The translations under genes and the position numbers were made by a program. Shown here piece after piece: positions 1 through 5,727 of a DNA stretch of 6,085 nt. The stretch covers positions 1-6,085 of the forward strand of contig JAYELZ010000029.1 in the NCBI GenBank assembly GCA_034717835.1, written 5' to 3'. Below the pieces are notes generated by a model that saw only the letters and a program-made list of their open reading frames with translations, made no database searches and was not told the DNA's origin. Within the stretch, counting starts at the first letter, position 1. Each line of letters begins with the position of its first letter. The stretch comes from G713 sp034717835. GTDB lineage: Bacteria; Chloroflexota; Anaerolineae; B4-G1; SLSP01.

Positions 1-1055
1 CACTCCACGACCAGCGCGTCGCCTCAGAGCCGTTCGTCACCGGTCTCAAGGCGATTGATCTGCTCATCCCCTATCCGCGCGGCGGCAAAATCGGGCTCTT
101 CGGCGGCGCGGGCGTCGGTAAATCATTGTTGATGATTGAGCTGATGCGCCATACCATCCAGGAACATGAGGGTATCGCTCTCTTTGCCGGGGTGGGGGAG
201 CGGAGCCGCGAGGGCAACGACCTCTGGCTGGAGATGCAGGCGAGCGGGGTACTGGAGAGCACCGTGCTCGTCTTCGGGCAGATGAACGAGCCGCCCGGCG
301 CGCGCTTGCGGGTGCCTCTCACGGCGATGACGATGGCGGAGCATTTCCGCGATCACGAGCAGCGCGAGGTCTTGCTCTTCATTGATAACATCTTCCGTTA
401 CATCCAGGCTGGTGCGGAGGTCTCCGCGCTCTTGGGCCGGTTGCCGAGCGCGGTCGGTTATCAGCCCACGCTGGAGACGGAGATGGGTATGCTCCAGGAG
501 CGCATCACCACGACGAGCCAGGGGAGCGTCACCTCGATCCAGGCAGTTTACGTGCCCGCCGACGATATGACCGATCCCGCCGTGGTAGCGACCTTCGCAC
601 ATCTGGATGCCGCGACGATCCTCTCCCGCCGCCAGGCCAGCCGAGGCTTTTATCCCGCTATTGACCCGCTGGATTCGAGCAGCTCATTGCTCACCCCGGA
701 GCTGGTGGGGGAGGAACATTACCGCCTCGCCTCCGAGGTGCGCACACTCCTGGCCCGCTACGAGGAGTTACAGGACGTGATCGCCATCTTGGGCATGGAC
801 GAGTTGAGCGAAGTGGATCGACGCGCCGTTAATCGCGCCCGTCGCTTGCAGCGTTTCCTCACGCAACCTTTCTTCGCCGCCGAACGCTTTATCGGTCTTC
901 CTGGCCGATTTGTGCCGCTGGAAGAGACTTTGCGCGGCGCCCGTGAGATTTTGGCCGGTCAGCATGATGAACTTCCCGAACAGGCTTTTTACATGGTCGG
1001 GGGCATTGACGAAGTCCAGGAGAAGGCGCGGGCTATGAGTAGCGCCAATGCCTAG
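1..1055 (+). CDS. atpD: N-type F1Fo-ATPase catalytic subunit beta (5' truncated by window edge)
   Basis: Catalytic beta subunit of the F1 head, which binds and hydrolyses or synthesises ATP at the alpha/beta interfaces. The frame is open from base 3 and stops with TAG at 1053-1055, giving 350 visible residues; by comparison with E. coli beta, roughly 115 N-terminal residues lie upstream of the window. Visible motifs are a P-loop GGAGVGKS (102-125), the catalytic-glutamate GER motif (195-203), Walker B VLLFIDNIFRY (369-401), the adenine-pocket GYQPTL region (about 456-473) and a DELSEVD lever (798-818) matching the canonical DELSEED loop that meets the central stalk. The P-loop ends in Ser where most beta subunits have Thr, which keeps the Mg-coordinating hydroxyl. 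It is the first gene of the N-ATPase order seen here. Identity as a beta subunit is certain; assignment to the N-type rests on the downstream genes. Confidence 0.97.
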   Translation, partial: LHDQRVASEPFVTGLKAIDLLIPYPRGGKIGLFGGAGVGKSLLMIELMRHTIQEHEGIALFAGVGERSREGNDLWLEMQASGVLESTVLVFGQMNEPPGARLRVPLTAMTMAEHFRDHEQREVLLFIDNIFRYIQAGAEVSALLGRLPSAVGYQPTLETEMGMLQERITTTSQGSVTSIQAVYVPADDMTDPAVVATFAHLDAATILSRRQASRGFYPAIDPLDSSSSLLTPELVGEEHYRLASEVRTLLARYEELQDVIAILGMDELSEVDRRAVNRARRLQRFLTQPFFAAERFIGLPGRFVPLEETLRGAREILAGQHDELPEQAFYMVGGIDEVQEKARAMSSANA

Positions 1056-1064
1056 TTTTTTAGG

Positions 1065-1094
1065 ACGCAGATTAACGCGGATGAACGCTGATAA
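1065..1094. repeat. Three imperfect tandem 10-bp units (ACGCNGATNA)
   Basis: Three consecutive units read ACGCAGATTA, ACGCGGATGA and ACGCTGATAA, sharing the pattern ACGCNGATNA. The 10-bp period is close to one helical turn. The motif resembles a degenerate repeat that I recall seeing scattered between genes in many large bacterial genomes (Chloroflexota, Planctomycetota, Cyanobacteria); that resemblance is from memory and unverified. It begins 10 bases after the beta stop codon. Confidence 0.65.
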
Positions 1095-1121
1095 AATATA
1101 GATTCTACTGCAAAAAGCTAG

Positions 1122-1156
1122 TTTTTCGCCAAGATGCTTTGCGGTTAAATTCTTGT
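1122..1156. repeat. Possible second dispersed-repeat remnant
   Basis: The stretch containing TCGCCAAGATGCTTTGCGG and the following TTAAATTCTT resembles another common intergenic repeat family, with units like CGCCAAGACGC and CTTTGCGGT. Only one copy is present in the window, so the call rests on recalled similarity and on its place next to the 10-bp repeat. Confidence 0.3.
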
Positions 1157-1169
1157 TTTTTAGTTGTAT

Positions 1170-1179
1170 ATCACGTGAT
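1170..1179. promoter_or_regulatory. Perfect 10-base palindrome ATCACGTGAT
   Basis: ATCACGTGAT is a perfect inverted repeat about 80 bases upstream of the epsilon start, within the AT-rich gap. Its arms do not extend beyond the 10 bases. It could be an operator half-site pair for a dimeric regulator or could be chance; no promoter elements were found that would place it functionally. Confidence 0.2.
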
Positions 1180-1257
1180 GTGTAGATCTGCTCCAAACGC
1201 AACACGCTACCAGCAATCAACGACAATGAAACGTACCTAATAACAAATAAGAGCCTT

Positions 1258-1638
1258 ATGTTGCTAACTGTATTAACTCCCGTAAAAGAGCTGCTCCAGG
1301 TGCGCGACGTCGCGCGCGTTCAAGTGCAGCTGGCGGATAGTGGCGGTTTGGGCATCTACCCCGGCCATGCGCCGCTCTTGGCAGAGACAGTCGCGGCTCC
1401 CTTGCGTTATCTGGTTGATGACGAAGAGCACGCGCTGGAATTAGACGCTGGCATCCTCCATGTTTTGGGACACGACGAGGTCGTGCTCTACGTGCCCGGC
1501 GAGTTAAGCGAGACGGCTAACTCTCAAGCAAACCCGGCGGAGGAATTGCGTTTTGAACGGTTGGCGCAGACTCTTTTAACAACATTGGACGGTCAAACTG
1601 CCCCGGTAGCGACAAAAGAGCGCGATGAAGCCGCATAA
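1258..1638 (+). CDS. atpC: N-type F1Fo-ATPase subunit epsilon
   Basis: Central-stalk subunit that, with gamma, couples the F1 head to the c ring and can inhibit ATP hydrolysis. The protein has 126 residues. Residues 1-80 form the family's N-terminal beta-sandwich, marked by the GIYPGHAP motif (residues 32-39) that corresponds to GILPGHAP in canonical epsilon. After residue 85 there is a short polar tail with room for one clear helix (about 93-111), not the usual two-helix hairpin, so autoinhibition may be weak or different. The ATG is preceded only by a poor purine stretch (AAGAG, 1249-1253, 4 bases away). Its end overlaps atpQ by 14 nt, which suggests translational coupling. It is separated from beta by about 200 bases, unlike the rest of the operon. 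Confidence 0.92.
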   Translation: MLLTVLTPVKELLQVRDVARVQVQLADSGGLGIYPGHAPLLAETVAAPLRYLVDDEEHALELDAGILHVLGHDEVVLYVPGELSETANSQANPAEELRFERLAQTLLTTLDGQTAPVATKERDEAA

Positions 1639-1846
1639 ATCCACCCTGGAGCTCAGTGGCGATATGCTGGCAGCCACTTCGCTGGGTTGGGATCTGGCGT
1701 TGCCGATCTTTGGCGGGGTCTTGGGCGGGCATTACCTCGATCTGCGTTGGGGCACGCAGCCCGCGCTGACCCTGGGCCTACTGTTACTGGGGATCGTGAT
1801 AGGTTTTCTCAACATCTGGCGTTTCGTCCGCCGGCTAGAGGGGTAA
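1625..1846 (+). CDS. atpQ: N-ATPase accessory membrane protein AtpQ (AtpI-like)
   Basis: Small membrane protein of 73 residues with two predicted helices: about 19-38, Gly-rich with GGVLGGHYLD at its end, and about 46-67, ending in a positive cluster RFVRR. This fits the AtpI/ATPase_gene1-like family whose N-ATPase member is AtpQ. AtpI-type proteins are linked to c-ring assembly and possibly Mg2+ supply; that role is inferred from the family, not shown here. The gene starts inside the end of atpC (14-nt overlap) with AAAAGAG (1614-1620) in front. A later in-frame ATG (residue 14) is possible, but the upstream start gives a normal length. It lies directly before atpR, as in other N-ATPase operons. 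Confidence 0.88.
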   Translation: MKPHKSTLELSGDMLAATSLGWDLALPIFGGVLGGHYLDLRWGTQPALTLGLLLLGIVIGFLNIWRFVRRLEG

Positions 1847-1886
1847 GTGCGGTGGCGTTTTAGCGACTTGCCCTCGGGAGTCAAAA

Positions 1887-2180
1887 ATGAGTTGGTTTTG
1901 GTTTGGGCTGGGATTACTTTCTGGCTGGGGCACCATAGCACTTCACGTCTGGACTGTCGCGCGCCTAGTGCCGCAGAGCAAGGTGGGGATTCTAATCTGG
2001 ACCCATACCGGCTTAGTTTTACGGTGGTTGTTGATTGCGGCCACACTTACCGCAGCTTTGCAATCAGGTATAATGACCGGGCTGGCGGCTTTTGCCGGGA
2101 TTTGGTTGATGCGGCGGTGGATGTTATATCGGATTTATAAACAGCAGGCTTTTACCGGCTGGTTGAGAGGGAAGGAGTAA
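1887..2180 (+). CDS. atpR: N-ATPase subunit AtpR
   Basis: Membrane protein of 97 residues with three hydrophobic segments (about 3-26, 42-58 and 61-80) and a basic C-terminus, matching the size and shape of the N-ATPase-specific AtpR family, which is found only in this operon type. Arg46 lies within or at the edge of the second helix. A membrane arginine in AtpR has been thought able to contact the extra glutamate of the c subunit during rotor assembly; applying that here is inference. The start is set by a CGGGAG ribosome-binding site (1875-1880) 6 bases before the ATG. An overlapping reading frame from 1847 gives a non-membrane, Arg/Ser-rich product and is not believed. Its last codons carry the ribosome-binding site of atpB. 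Confidence 0.88.
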   Translation: MSWFWFGLGLLSGWGTIALHVWTVARLVPQSKVGILIWTHTGLVLRWLLIAATLTAALQSGIMTGLAAFAGIWLMRRWMLYRIYKQQAFTGWLRGKE

Positions 2181-2188
2181 GCTAAAAT

Positions 2189-2839
2189 ATGTCCATTAAA
2201 CCACAAAATGTGATTCATCTCTTTGGTGATGTGTGGATTACCGATACCGTGACTTCCACTTGGGTGTTGATGGCCCTTGTCATGGCGGTAGTCTTGGTAG
2301 TCCGCCGGCGGCAACCGTTTGCGCTGGAGATGCTCTTGGAGGGGTTGACAGGGATGTTCTCTGACGTGATGGGGGAACGCGCCATTCAATACATCCCCTT
2401 CCTGGGCACGTTGGCGATTTTTATCGCGTTGGCGAACAACTTCAGCGTTATCCCGTTCCTGACCTCGCCCACCGCCGACATCAGCACGCCGTTGGCGTTG
2501 GCGTTGGTACTCTTTTTTGCCGTGCATTACTATGGCATCCGGGAGAAGGGGGGCTGGCAATACCTCAAGGATCTGGCTTCGCCAGTCTATTTGGCCCCCC
2601 TCACGTTGCCGCTGGAACTAATCGGGCAGTTGAGCCGCACACTCTCGCTAACCTTACGTCTCTTCGGCAACATTGTCAGTGGCGAACTGGTAGTCGCCGT
2701 GATCGCGTTATTGGCCCCGCTGCTGGCCCCCTTGCCCCTCGTCGGGTTGGGCATGTTCACCGGCGTATTGCAAGCCTATATCTTCACCATCCTGGCCGCA
2801 GTCTATATCAACTCTGGGGTAGAATCTAGCACCGCTTGA
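2189..2839 (+). CDS. atpB: N-type F1Fo-ATPase subunit a (ion channel stator)
   Basis: Membrane stator that forms the two ion half-channels against the c ring. The protein has 216 residues. The diagnostic segment SLTLRLFGNI (153-162) contains Arg157, the equivalent of the essential E. coli Arg210; Glu166 matches E. coli Glu219, and QAYIFTILAAVY (195-206) matches the conserved last helix with Gln252. The SPTADIS motif (93-99) is also typical. Several long hydrophobic helices are evident (about 24-38, 71-90, 102-114, 132-183 and 186-207). The N-terminus is short, as in N-type a subunits. An AAGGAG site (2172-2177) inside the end of atpR precedes the ATG by 11 bases, so translation is probably coupled to atpR. 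No key residue is missing. Confidence 0.96.
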   Translation: MSIKPQNVIHLFGDVWITDTVTSTWVLMALVMAVVLVVRRRQPFALEMLLEGLTGMFSDVMGERAIQYIPFLGTLAIFIALANNFSVIPFLTSPTADISTPLALALVLFFAVHYYGIREKGGWQYLKDLASPVYLAPLTLPLELIGQLSRTLSLTLRLFGNIVSGELVVAVIALLAPLLAPLPLVGLGMFTGVLQAYIFTILAAVYINSGVESSTA

Positions 2840-2870
2840 CCACCAATCCCTAATCACTAATATATCAAAC

Positions 2871-2876
2871 AAGGAG
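2871..2876 (+). promoter_or_regulatory. Strong ribosome-binding site for atpE
   Basis: AAGGAG sits 8 bases before the atpE ATG in the 45-base gap after atpB. It is among the best sites in the operon, fitting the need for many c copies per enzyme, and it supports the start at 2885 over the next in-frame ATG at 2897. Confidence 0.8.
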
Positions 2877-2884
2877 CTGAAAAT

Positions 2885-3202
2885 ATGTGGGAAAACATGA
2901 GTCCAGAAACATTGATCACCATACTTACCATTGTCGTCCCTGGCATCGGGATTATCTTGGGAACCTTGACGCCAGCTATTGTCGAGGGCCGTCTGGCGCT
3001 CAAAGCCATGGAAGGCACCATTCGCCAGCCGGAGATTGCCGGTGATGCGCGCACCACCATGATTATCGGGATGGCGCTCTTGGAATCCACCGCGATTTAC
3101 ACCCTGTTGGTTTACCTGATCCTGATCTTTGCCAACCCGCTGCTTGATAAGTTCTTCGCTGCCGGAGTACCAGAGAGTTTGCGCGTGTTGCTGCATGTGT
3201 AG
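2885..3202 (+). CDS. atpE: N-type F1Fo-ATPase subunit c (rotor ring) with double-carboxylate site
   Basis: Ring-forming hairpin subunit of 105 residues with two transmembrane helices (about 10-40 and 55-84) joined by a polar loop with the hallmark RQPE (47-50). Helix 2 has LLESTAIY (65-72). Glu67 is the ion-carrying carboxylate, and Ser68, Thr69 and Tyr72 match the Ilyobacter tartaricus Na+ site (Glu65, Ser66, Thr67, Tyr70). In helix 1, Glu34 replaces Gln32 of that site, giving the two-carboxylate arrangement typical of N-ATPase c subunits. The usual Gly motif of helix 1 (GxGxGxGxG) is reduced to TxTxAxVxG (residues 27-35). A C-terminal tail of about 20 residues after FANP is longer than usual. 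Whether H+ or Na+ is carried cannot be decided: the motif allows Na+, but a two-carboxylate N-type ring has been reported as H+-selective. Confidence 0.96.
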   Translation: MWENMSPETLITILTIVVPGIGIILGTLTPAIVEGRLALKAMEGTIRQPEIAGDARTTMIIGMALLESTAIYTLLVYLILIFANPLLDKFFAAGVPESLRVLLHV

Positions 3203-3241
3203 TTGCGGAGACCCGTGGCGAGGTGGGTACCCTGAGTTGCT

Positions 3242-3248
3242 GAGGAGG
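3242..3248 (+). promoter_or_regulatory. Ribosome-binding site for atpF
   Basis: GAGGAGG lies 4 bases before the atpF ATG at the end of the 50-base c-b gap. It is a near-consensus site and fixes the start of b. Confidence 0.75.
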
Positions 3249-3252
3249 CGCG

Positions 3253-4038
3253 ATGGAATTAATTCCTAACTTAACGACAGTGATTCTCGAAGTAGTGAAC
3301 TTTTTGGTCTTGACTTATTTGCTCTACCGTTTTCTCTTCAAGCCCACGCTAAAAAATATCCGGGCACGGACGGAAGAGCAGGCACGTCTGCTGACGCAGG
3401 CACATGCTGACCAGGAGGAAGCCGTTGCTCTACGCGCTACTTGGCAGAGCAAATTAGCCGGAACCGAGGAGCAGGCGGCGGCGCTGATAACTGCGGCGCA
3501 AAAAGAGGCCGAAGGTGAGCATACGGCCATCGTCCACGCGGCGGAGGAAGAAGCGGAGCGTATCTTGGTCGAAGCGTATGCTGATGCGGCCCAAATCCAC
3601 CGTCAAGCCACCGAAAAATTCCAGGCCGAGCTCTTGACCGCAGTGTTGGAGATTAGCGGCGCGGTAGTTTACCGTCTGGCTCCGGAGGGGTTGCATGATA
3701 CTATGGTCAAGCAGCTCAGCCAGCGCATCTGGGAGATGGGTCGCGATGAGATGGAGCGGGTGGAGACGTTCCGTAACTCGTTGGGCGACCGTGTGCCTAC
3801 CGCGCACGTGACCTCGGCGCGCCCACTGACCCCGGAGTTGCAAGGCACTCTGGCACGCACCTTTTCGGCCCTGGCTGACCGCAATGTGGATCTAGATATT
3901 AAAACCGATCCAGCATTGGCTGGCGGTGTGCGCGTGCGGTTGGGTGATCTGGTAGTTGATAATTCCGTCGCGGGACAGTTGAGCGAACTACGTGAGAGTG
4001 TGGCGGCATCGTTGGCGGAGCAGCTCTCTGATGAGTGA
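3253..4038 (+). CDS. atpF: N-type F1Fo-ATPase peripheral stalk subunit b with delta-like C-terminal domain
   Basis: Peripheral stalk protein of 261 residues, much longer than a plain b subunit (about 155-165). One N-terminal membrane helix (about 8-28), ending in the b-type signature YRFLFKP, is followed by a long Ala/Glu/Gln-rich coiled coil (about 35-128). Residues about 182-250 closely resemble the C-terminal domain of subunit delta/OSCP: a VTSARPLTPE stretch like the delta VTSA-PL motif, then DPALAGGVRVRLGD and VVDNSVAGQL, matching the conserved delta GG-(V)RIGD...DGS(V)xG(R)L region. Thus one polypeptide supplies both b and the C-terminal half of delta, which agrees with the absence of a separate atpH. 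The six-helix N-terminal domain of delta that grips alpha is not present. This architecture is known for alternate F1Fo b subunits. The last 8 nt overlap the alpha start. Confidence 0.93.
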   Translation: MELIPNLTTVILEVVNFLVLTYLLYRFLFKPTLKNIRARTEEQARLLTQAHADQEEAVALRATWQSKLAGTEEQAAALITAAQKEAEGEHTAIVHAAEEEAERILVEAYADAAQIHRQATEKFQAELLTAVLEISGAVVYRLAPEGLHDTMVKQLSQRIWEMGRDEMERVETFRNSLGDRVPTAHVTSARPLTPELQGTLARTFSALADRNVDLDIKTDPALAGGVRVRLGDLVVDNSVAGQLSELRESVAASLAEQLSDE

Positions 4039-5716
4039 GGAGCGGGAGAGAGCCATTGTGCCCCCACTGTTGCGGGAGCTGCGCTCCGAGGCAGCCAGGC
4101 TTGAGCCTACCGTGCAGGTTGGCGCGAGCGGGCTGACGCTGGTAGAACGGCTCAGCGCGCGGGTGGCGGCGCGGCCAGAATTGACCGCCCCTCAATTCTC
4201 CCCAGAGGAGTTGCTAACGACAGTGCAAGAGCAGCTGGCAACCTTCTCTTCAGCGGTGCAGTTGCACGATGTGGGGACCGTCTTGCGCATCGGTAACGGG
4301 GTAGCGACACTCTCCGGATTGCCGCGCGCTGCCACTAACGAGTTAGTTGAATTCCCCACCGGGGTGCAGGGACTGATCCTGAACTTAGATCACAATCATA
4401 TTGATGTAATTTTGCTCGGCGCGGACGAAGGGATTAAGGGTGGCGACCTGGTCACTCGCACCGGGGAACGGTTGCGCGTGCCCGTGGGCCATAGTTTGCT
4501 GGGACGTATTGTCAATCCGCTCGGCGAGCCATTGGATTCCAGAGGAGAGATAGCTGCGGCGGAGTACCGTTTCCTCGAGCGTGCCGCGCCGGGCATCGTG
4601 GAGCGCACCCCGATCGCGGAACCTTTGCAGACAGGCATCAAGGTCATTGATGCTTTGATTCCTCTCGGTCGCGGGCAGCGCGAGCTAATTGTGGGGGATC
4701 GTCGGACGGGGAAAACCTCGCTGGCAGTGGATGCCATCCTCAATCAGGGCGTGGAAAGTGGCGTGAGTTGCGTCTACGTCGCCGTGGGGCAGAAGAAGTC
4801 CTCCACCTTGCGTGTGATTGAGACTTTGCGGGCCGCCGGAGCCTTGGAATATACCACCGTGGTGCTCTCCAGCCCTAATGATCCCCCGGCTTTGCGTTAC
4901 CTGGCGCCTTACGCCGGTTGTACCATGGCGGAATTTCTGATGTATCAGGGCCGGGATGTGCTCATCGTCTACGATGACTTGAGCAAACACGCGGACGCTT
5001 ACCGTGAGTTGAGTTTGCTCCTGCGCCGGCCACCGGGCCGCGAAGCCTATCCCGGCGACATCTTCTACTTGCACTCCCGCTTGTTGGAGCGCGCCGCGAA
5101 GTTGAACCAGTCGGCGGGGGGCGGCTCCATTACCGCGTTGCCTATCGTGGAGACGCAGCGCGGCAATTTGGCGGCGTACATCCCCACCAATCTGATCTCC
5201 ATCACCGATGGGCAAATTGTGGTGGAGACCGCTCTCTTCAATCGCGGTATCAAGCCCGCGATCGACGCGGGGCGTTCAGTCTCACGAGTGGGGGGCAAGG
5301 CGCAGACCGCTGTAATGCGCGAGCTGGCTGGCCCGTTGCGCTTGGAACTCTCGCAATTCGAGGAAGTGGCCCGTTTCGCGCGGATCGGCACCGAAGTCGA
5401 TGCGGCGACCCAACAGCAGATTCGGCGCGGGGAGCGGTTGCAACGGGTGCTCACGCAACCCGTCCACCGGCCGCTTCCGTTGGCGGAACAGGTGGTCATG
5501 CTCTTCGCGGCGACTGAAGGTTACCTGGACGAGGTGTCGTTGGCTAACGTGCGTGATTTTGAGTTTGAGGTGTTAGCGCAGGCCGAGAAGGAAATCCCCG
5601 CGACTATGGCGGCGCTCAATCGCACCGGCCAATTGACGGACGAGATGCGGACGAAAATTAGCGAACTGTTAGATACGCATAAAGTGGCTGCTTGGTCAGC
5701 AACTGCAGCAGAGTAG
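4031..5716 (+). CDS. atpA: N-type F1Fo-ATPase subunit alpha with extended N-terminus
   Basis: Non-catalytic nucleotide-binding subunit of the F1 hexamer, 561 residues from the ATG at 4031. That ATG lies in the ATGAGTGA overlap with the atpF stop, with GGAG at 4017-4020. The body aligns along its length with E. coli alpha: LGRIVNPLGEPLD (157-169), P-loop GDRRTGKTS (222-230, Lys228), GQKKSSTLRV (253-262), Walker B LIVYDDLSKH (311-320), RRPPGREAYPGD (332-343) and SVSRVGG (416-422) with arginine finger Arg419. Two oddities: the P-loop has Arg225 where canonical alpha has Gln (GDRQTGKT), and about 50 extra residues precede the usual beginning (EELL at 59-62 corresponds to ELIK at E. coli residue 10). 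In that extension PTVQVGASGLT (26-36) resembles the GxxG loop of YhbY/CRM domains. An earlier in-frame GTG at 3992 is possible but unlikely. Confidence 0.96.
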   Translation: MSEERERAIVPPLLRELRSEAARLEPTVQVGASGLTLVERLSARVAARPELTAPQFSPEELLTTVQEQLATFSSAVQLHDVGTVLRIGNGVATLSGLPRAATNELVEFPTGVQGLILNLDHNHIDVILLGADEGIKGGDLVTRTGERLRVPVGHSLLGRIVNPLGEPLDSRGEIAAAEYRFLERAAPGIVERTPIAEPLQTGIKVIDALIPLGRGQRELIVGDRRTGKTSLAVDAILNQGVESGVSCVYVAVGQKKSSTLRVIETLRAAGALEYTTVVLSSPNDPPALRYLAPYAGCTMAEFLMYQGRDVLIVYDDLSKHADAYRELSLLLRRPPGREAYPGDIFYLHSRLLERAAKLNQSAGGGSITALPIVETQRGNLAAYIPTNLISITDGQIVVETALFNRGIKPAIDAGRSVSRVGGKAQTAVMRELAGPLRLELSQFEEVARFARIGTEVDAATQQQIRRGERLQRVLTQPVHRPLPLAEQVVMLFAATEGYLDEVSLANVRDFEFEVLAQAEKEIPATMAALNRTGQLTDEMRTKISELLDTHKVAAWSATAAE

Positions 5717-5727
5717 GGCGAGGTGAT
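5717..5727 (+). promoter_or_regulatory. Ribosome-binding site deciding the start of the PII-like gene
   Basis: GGCGAGGTGAT right after the alpha stop includes GAGGTGAT, an 8-base match to the extended anti-Shine-Dalgarno complement. The GAGG core is 4 bases from the ATG at 5728 and 7 from the second ATG at 5731, so the true start may be either. It rules out the upstream start at 5692, which lies inside alpha. Confidence 0.65.

Larger units (their letters stand above)
1056..1257. other. Long non-coding gap between beta and epsilon genes
   Basis: About 200 bases without a credible gene, much richer in A and T than the flanking genes. It holds a short 10-bp-period repeat (1065-1094), a second stretch resembling common dispersed bacterial repeats (about 1122-1156) and a 10-base palindrome (1170-1179). 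The rest of the operon has overlaps or gaps of 50 bases or less, so this gap is exceptional. No convincing -35/-10 pair or GC-rich hairpin directly followed by a T run was found. It may be an inserted repeat remnant, or may carry a weak internal promoter for the epsilon-to-alpha genes. Confidence 0.7.

Noticed and set aside
1025..1061. Possible terminator: GGCGC (1025-1029) with GCGCC (1042-1046), followed by six T at 1056-1061
   Set aside because: The stem is only 5 bp with a 12-base loop, lies within the beta coding end, and is 9 bases from the T run, so it does not fit an intrinsic terminator.
1112..1126. Hairpin AAAAA-GCTAG-TTTTT
   Set aside because: An A/T-only 5-bp stem is too weak to act as a terminator or a structured element.
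1139..1172. Candidate promoter TTGCGG ... TATATC in the gap
   Set aside because: The spacing is 22 bases, and other -35/-10 pairings tried gave poor matches, so no promoter is called.
768..1226. Minus-strand open frame spanning the end of beta and the gap
   Set aside because: It is mostly the antisense of beta; its start has no supporting site and the product has no recognisable family. The part over the gap is just translated repeat-like DNA.
1847..2140. Open frame overlapping the start of atpR in another frame
   Set aside because: Its product lacks membrane segments or family features, while the overlapping 1887-2180 frame has a good ribosome-binding site, three hydrophobic segments and the expected place in the operon.
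3211..3232. Short inverted bases ACCC/GGGT and the palindrome GGGTACCC in the c-b gap
   Set aside because: A stem of 4 bp is likely chance and there is no T run.
3992..4030. Upstream GTG start for alpha
   Set aside because: It would overlap b by 47 nt and add an Arg/Trp-rich peptide with no family support; the ATG at 4031 in the stop-start overlap is the better choice.
5692..5727. Upstream start for the PII-like gene inside the alpha coding region
   Set aside because: The added 12 residues do not fit the family, whose members begin MKM(I/V), and the clear ribosome-binding site points to 5728 or 5731.
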